A stretch of DNA of 43,895 nt from the NCBI GenBank assembly GCA_032126435.1, contig JAQBBE010000147.1, positions 1-43,895 on the forward strand. Reading direction: 5' to 3'. Both the position numbers and the translations under genes were made by a program. Numbering within the stretch: the first letter of the stretch is position 1; every line of letters starts with the position of its first letter. Source of the stretch: JAAXQD01 sp032126435. GTDB taxonomy: Bacteria > Desulfobacterota > Desulfobacteria > Desulfobacterales > UBA11574. The notes beneath the pieces are model-generated. The model searched no databases and was not told the DNA's origin. It was given only the letters and a program-made list of their open reading frames with translations. Of the stretch, positions 43,895 to 43,895 are shown in pieces.

Positions 43895-43895
43895 C

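Noticed and set aside
1..43895. CRISPR arrays, rRNA genes and intact tRNA genes
   Set aside because: No regularly spaced repeats, rRNA segments or complete cloverleafs were seen on either strand.

Overview
The window looks like the chromosome of a strictly anaerobic deltaproteobacterium (Desulfobacterota, Desulfobacteraceae-like). This is judged from gene content rather than a database search: a DUF3842 gene with a CooT-type nickel-binding gene, a CoA-disulfide reductase/rhodanese fusion, an IspH-UbiA fusion, an M48/TPR protease, and a probable selenocysteine codon. Most genes are housekeeping and moderately AT-rich. There is no rRNA, no intact tRNA, no CRISPR array and no transposase gene.

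Layout. 1-8.1 kb: priA; an exported DUF1573 protein whose frame is interrupted by one TGA at the first Cys of its CGC motif (probable selenoprotein) followed by a HAD phosphatase; a CoA-binding protein with a small zinc-ribbon protein; polA; a small conserved protein. 8.6-11.1 kb: queF, a lipoprotein, a response regulator/nucleotide cyclase. 11.1-13.6 kb: a class I lysyl-tRNA synthetase whose 5' leader carries a 214-bp IS66-type miniature element, then a tRNA-3'-end-like relic and a terminator. 13.7-17.8 kb: a GerMN protein, an EF-G paralogue and a convergent M48/TPR protease. 17.9-25.6 kb: parA-parB-NYN nuclease, DUF3842-cooT, the IspH-UbiA fusion, CoA-disulfide reductase, plsY and an Smr protein. 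25.6-28.3 kb: an accessory pocket of tiny genes (two Arg-rich RRxGxxRR proteins, a Cys-containing small protein, a 53-aa protein, a 41-aa membrane peptide) around a CI/LexA-like repressor flanked by matching operators, with REP-like palindromes. 28.4-36.5 kb: M20 peptidase, holin-like membrane protein, aldehyde dehydrogenase, prfC, typA, an MscS remnant, azlD/azlC. 36.7-43.9 kb: an M15 peptidase, a metallo-beta-lactamase hydrolase and then a striking group.

That last group (38.5-43.9 kb) contains an S51-peptidase-like domain fused to a cysteinyl-tRNA-synthetase C-terminal domain, a GNAT/FemAB-like transferase, an MshA-like glycosyltransferase and a PIG-L (MshB/BshB-like) deacetylase. Convergent with these are a HAD phosphatase and the C-terminus of inositol-1-phosphate synthase. 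The enzyme classes match most of the mycothiol pathway (Ino1, MshA, phosphatase, MshB, acyltransferase), with a CysRS-derived module standing near where MshC would be. I infer a possible undescribed inositol-glycoside (low-molecular-weight thiol or related) pathway. The two best leads are this cluster and the DUF1573 selenoprotein.
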